From Ampelocalamus luodianensis (lineage: Eukaryota > Streptophyta > Magnoliopsida > Poales > Poaceae): a stretch of 64,000 bases of DNA. The DNA lies in the NCBI GenBank assembly GCA_036346255.1, contig CM070639.1, positions 6,458,001-6,522,000 of the forward strand, written 5' to 3'. This document shows, piece by piece, positions 61,335 through 64,000 of this stretch. The notes beneath the pieces were generated by a model. That model searched no databases and was not told the DNA's origin. It saw only the letters and a program-made list of their open reading frames with translations. Position 1 is the stretch's first letter. Every line of letters begins with the position of its first letter. Made by a program: the position numbers and the translations under genes.

Positions 61335-61597
61335 TGTTAGTCGCTGTCCTCTAAGATGCTAACAACCTGTCCTAGATGCTGTGTCCTCTAAGATGCTAAC
61401 AACCTGTCCTAGATGCTGTCCTCTAAGATGCTAAGATGCTAGTAAAAAATGCTAGTCTAAGATGCTAAGATGTTGTCCTCTAAGATGCTAAGATGCTGTC
61501 CTAGATGGGGCAGCAAACAACCACCATGCATCAGGGTCACAAGAACCATGTGCCCACCCCACAAAGACCACAGTACATAGACTTATTCATCAACATT
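61335..61597. repeat. Minisatellite insertion found only in copy 2
   Basis: The insertion is 263 bp and absent at the matching site in copy 1 (8794). It is built on CTAAGATGCT, GTCCTCTAAGATGCTA and CCTAGATGCT motifs, repeated about ten times. ATT occurs on both sides, a possible 3 bp target duplication. The right third is non-repeated. Confidence 0.85.
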
Positions 61598-63493
61598 CCC
61601 AAATATTTGGAAAAGTTGATATCTCATAGCTTAGAACATTGCAATAGAAAAAGGAGGTATACCTTTCCAGTGTTAAAGGGTATCGTTAAACAATATGATT
61701 GAAGACGTACCGAAGCGCTAGTTATAGGATCGGAACTGGTGCACTCATGGTCGTCAACTACAGAAGCTTTCCTACTGAAATTCTGGTTCCTTGTATTCAA
61801 GAGATGGATGAGAACAGCCTGGACAAGCAAACCAAAAATCGAATGTGACTAAAACTCAAGATAGACTGAGACAGAGAAAAAAAATCAAAATTTCAAGTAC
61901 CTTCCTGAAATCATGTGGGTGAGCAACTCCGATTATCTTTATATCATCACTAGCAGGCCTACGGACACCAATATTCTCAATTCTGATTGAATACACCCCA
62001 AAAAAAGATTGGAGGTAACCTACAGAAATCATGTGAGTGCAGTAAATAACTGAACATATTTTGCAGAAACAATGTATCTCATTTATAAAAATCAAGAACA
62101 AACTATTTGCCATAGCTTCTCAAGTCAAAACCAAGGAAAGGACTGTTCTTTCTTGAAAATCTGTCAGATAAAAATTGGCTTTCGACAAAAACTCAACAAG
62201 AAAGATAAATGAAAAAAGACTCGATTTTTCTCATCACCAGGTCTGGCAAGAGCACTTTGGTAACCAGGTCACTAACAAGTATGTTCAGCATAACATCGGG
62301 TTTACCTTGTTCAACAACAATATCAGAAACTGAAGGGAGGTTAACATGCTTCTCATTTTTCAAAACCCCAAAACAAGGAAAAGTGAAAGGCTTGGTTACC
62401 TGGATAATCATCAGGGGTGTTAGATAGATGAGTAAAATGAAAATAAAAACAAATAGTAGTCTCCTATTCCACGTGTGAATACCTTATAAACAATAGCATG
62501 TGGAGTCAGATACAACTTCCTTGAGCAGAAGTCTCTCCGGCACACATATATCCAATAGGCAGATAAAGCAGCATGAGGAGTCCTACTCCCCAAGCTAAGA
62601 TTAGCAATATTGACAACAGGATCCACCGAGCAATATGATACTTGACAAAACTGTCTTCCATTGCTCCAAATGATGCATCATAGAGGATCTCATCCTCACA
62701 GGTTCCATTATAGTCACTTGAAGATAAATCAGCCAATAATTGTCTCTCTAAAGCATCCACTTGTACTATTTCATCCGGCATTCCCATTTGTGACAGTAAT
62801 ACTAAAATTATTGTTAAAACTGGTAAATTCTTAAATTGAAAGGAAGTAATGAAGGACAGTAAAGGACAAGAATCAAAGAGTAACATCCAACAAGAATAAA
62901 GCTAAAGAACACTTTTCAACTGAGGATACTTCAGCGAACAAATACATTAAATAGTGAAACCTCAAAAGAAAAAGGCTACAATATGCTGTTTTCTAGATGG
63001 TGCAGAATAATCACTAGCAAGTAGTACAACTAAAACTCAATAAGGCAAGTAATATCATTTGCATACAAAATACATAATTCAAACATTTATTAAGACATTT
63101 AGATCTTCTAAGCAAAAACAACACTTATCAGTATGCGACAAGAATCTAGATCAACTGATCACTCAGCAGCACCCAAACTAACATCACTATATTGCAGCTT
63201 TATCAGGTAAAAAGTAAAACCATAGGAAAAGATACTATATTGTACAAATTTAAAATTTCTAATACAACGCAACAAAATGTGAGCAACAATGTGCCCTGGA
63301 TCAAATACATCAAACCAGTTTCTCGATGCCCTTGCTGAATTATAACAACAGGTCATCAGTTTCAAAAGATTCTAAGATCTATCATGTGAATTTACGGAAA
63401 AATAACAACAGACCATTCGAGTTCAAACATACCATCATACAAAACTAAACTATATTACTACATTTTTAGCATATGAATTTGTAGAAAGAACTA

Positions 63494-63671
63494 TTCAATC
63501 ATTCAAATCTAACTTTACAGCAAACATTCAATCGTCCATCCATTCACTGAGATCTCATGCTACGTGCGACAAACAATTGTTCTTCAATCATTCAAATCTA
63601 ACTTTACAGCAAACATTCAATCGTCCATCCATTCACTGAGATCTCATGCTACGTGCAACAAACAATTGTTC
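63494..63671. repeat. 89 bp tandem repeat, copy 2
   Basis: TTCAATCATTCAAATC occurs at 63494 and 63583, as in copy 1. Confidence 0.88.
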
Positions 63672-64000
63672 TTCTTTTTTCTGTACATCAGCATCTAAAT
63701 TCCAATGACAAATAGCTGTCCTTAGCTAAATAAGTACACCTTATAAGCAAATAAACAAATTGTAGCCGTCTACAGTCTGCTGACTCTCCTCTAAGCACAA
63801 ACCAAGTTAACAACTACTGATTTCGCTACTCCTAGCAGAATTCAAACAAAAATAAATTAAAAACTTATAGAATCTGTACGCAGAAAAAATAGAAGCTAGT
63901 CGGCAGCCATGCCTAAACGAATTATAAACATTAAACAATTAATAGCAAAATGGTATCAAGCAGGCAAGCATTTATCCGATCACTGTTTGTTTAAATTTTA

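Larger units (their letters stand above)
54470..62787 (-). pseudogene. PH-like membrane protein gene, copy 2, frameshifted
   Basis: The six exons match copy 1: 62787-62483, 62399-62306, 62019-61901, 61818-61711, 60759-60700 and 54529-54470. Five have the same length as in copy 1, but the first is 305 bp instead of 306. One A is missing in the plus-strand run at about 62552-62556 (ATCCAATAGG against ATCCAAATAGG). This shifts the frame inside the membrane segment (YLPIWIYVC becomes YLPIGYMCA). All splice signals are kept. Either it is a young pseudogene or the base loss is a sequencing error. Confidence 0.78.
53343..64000. repeat. Segmental duplication, copy 2
   Basis: It repeats 783-11207 in direct orientation, and the window ends before the copy does. 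The left edge lies inside the TRIM-like LTR. Copy 2 has a 263 bp insertion at 61335-61597 and a MITE arm deletion near 60395 that copy 1 lacks. Confidence 0.93.

Overview
The window is plant nuclear DNA, almost certainly from a grass and most likely rice (Oryza) or a close relative. The reasons are spliced genes with GT-AG introns, a GC-rich gene 5' end, long-LTR Ty3/gypsy elements of the kind common in grass genomes, and many MITE-like insertions. There are no bacterial-type operons, CRISPR arrays, rRNA or tRNA genes.

Layout. (1) 601-11650 holds a minus-strand gene for a small membrane-anchored PH-like protein. I rebuild six coding exons between 1908 and 9995, 248 codons in all. Its last intron carries a 5.2 kb chromodomain-type gypsy element (2178-7391). 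(2) 11844-14400 holds a 1.3 kb element with about 90 bp terminal inverted repeats and two local repeat clusters. (3) 14408-39200 is a nest of transposable elements. A 15.9 kb gypsy element (14724-30622, target duplication AGGAT) splits a minus-strand Ulp1-like (C48) protease gene between its His/Asp exon and its Cys exon. A 990 bp hAT-like element (8 bp target duplication) sits in its 5' LTR and a 3.47 kb solo LTR in its 3' LTR. A second solo LTR (31296-34824, TGAAT) lies just upstream of the protease gene, and a second, decayed Ulp1-like gene runs the other way to 39.2 kb. (4) 42800-49790 is the best gene here: a 14-exon plus-strand gene for a 1061-residue protein with ankyrin repeats, an RRM, a LOTUS/OST-HTH-like segment and two C-terminal RING-like fingers. 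It looks like an RNA-binding ubiquitin ligase. (5) 50837-53342 holds LTR fragments. (6) 53343-64000 is a second, direct copy of 783-11207, including the gypsy element and the PH-like gene. The second gene copy carries a 1 bp frameshift.

Only the ankyrin-RRM-RING gene and the first PH-like copy look intact. The rest is repeats and broken genes, and their insertion order can be read from target duplications. The least expected sequence pattern is a run of CTG/CAG to CGG/CG/TCG differences between paired repeat copies. It creates CpG where methylation decay would remove it, so it may be a sequencing artefact at methylated CHG sites. Exon models were made by hand from splice signals and reading phase. 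No database search was run.
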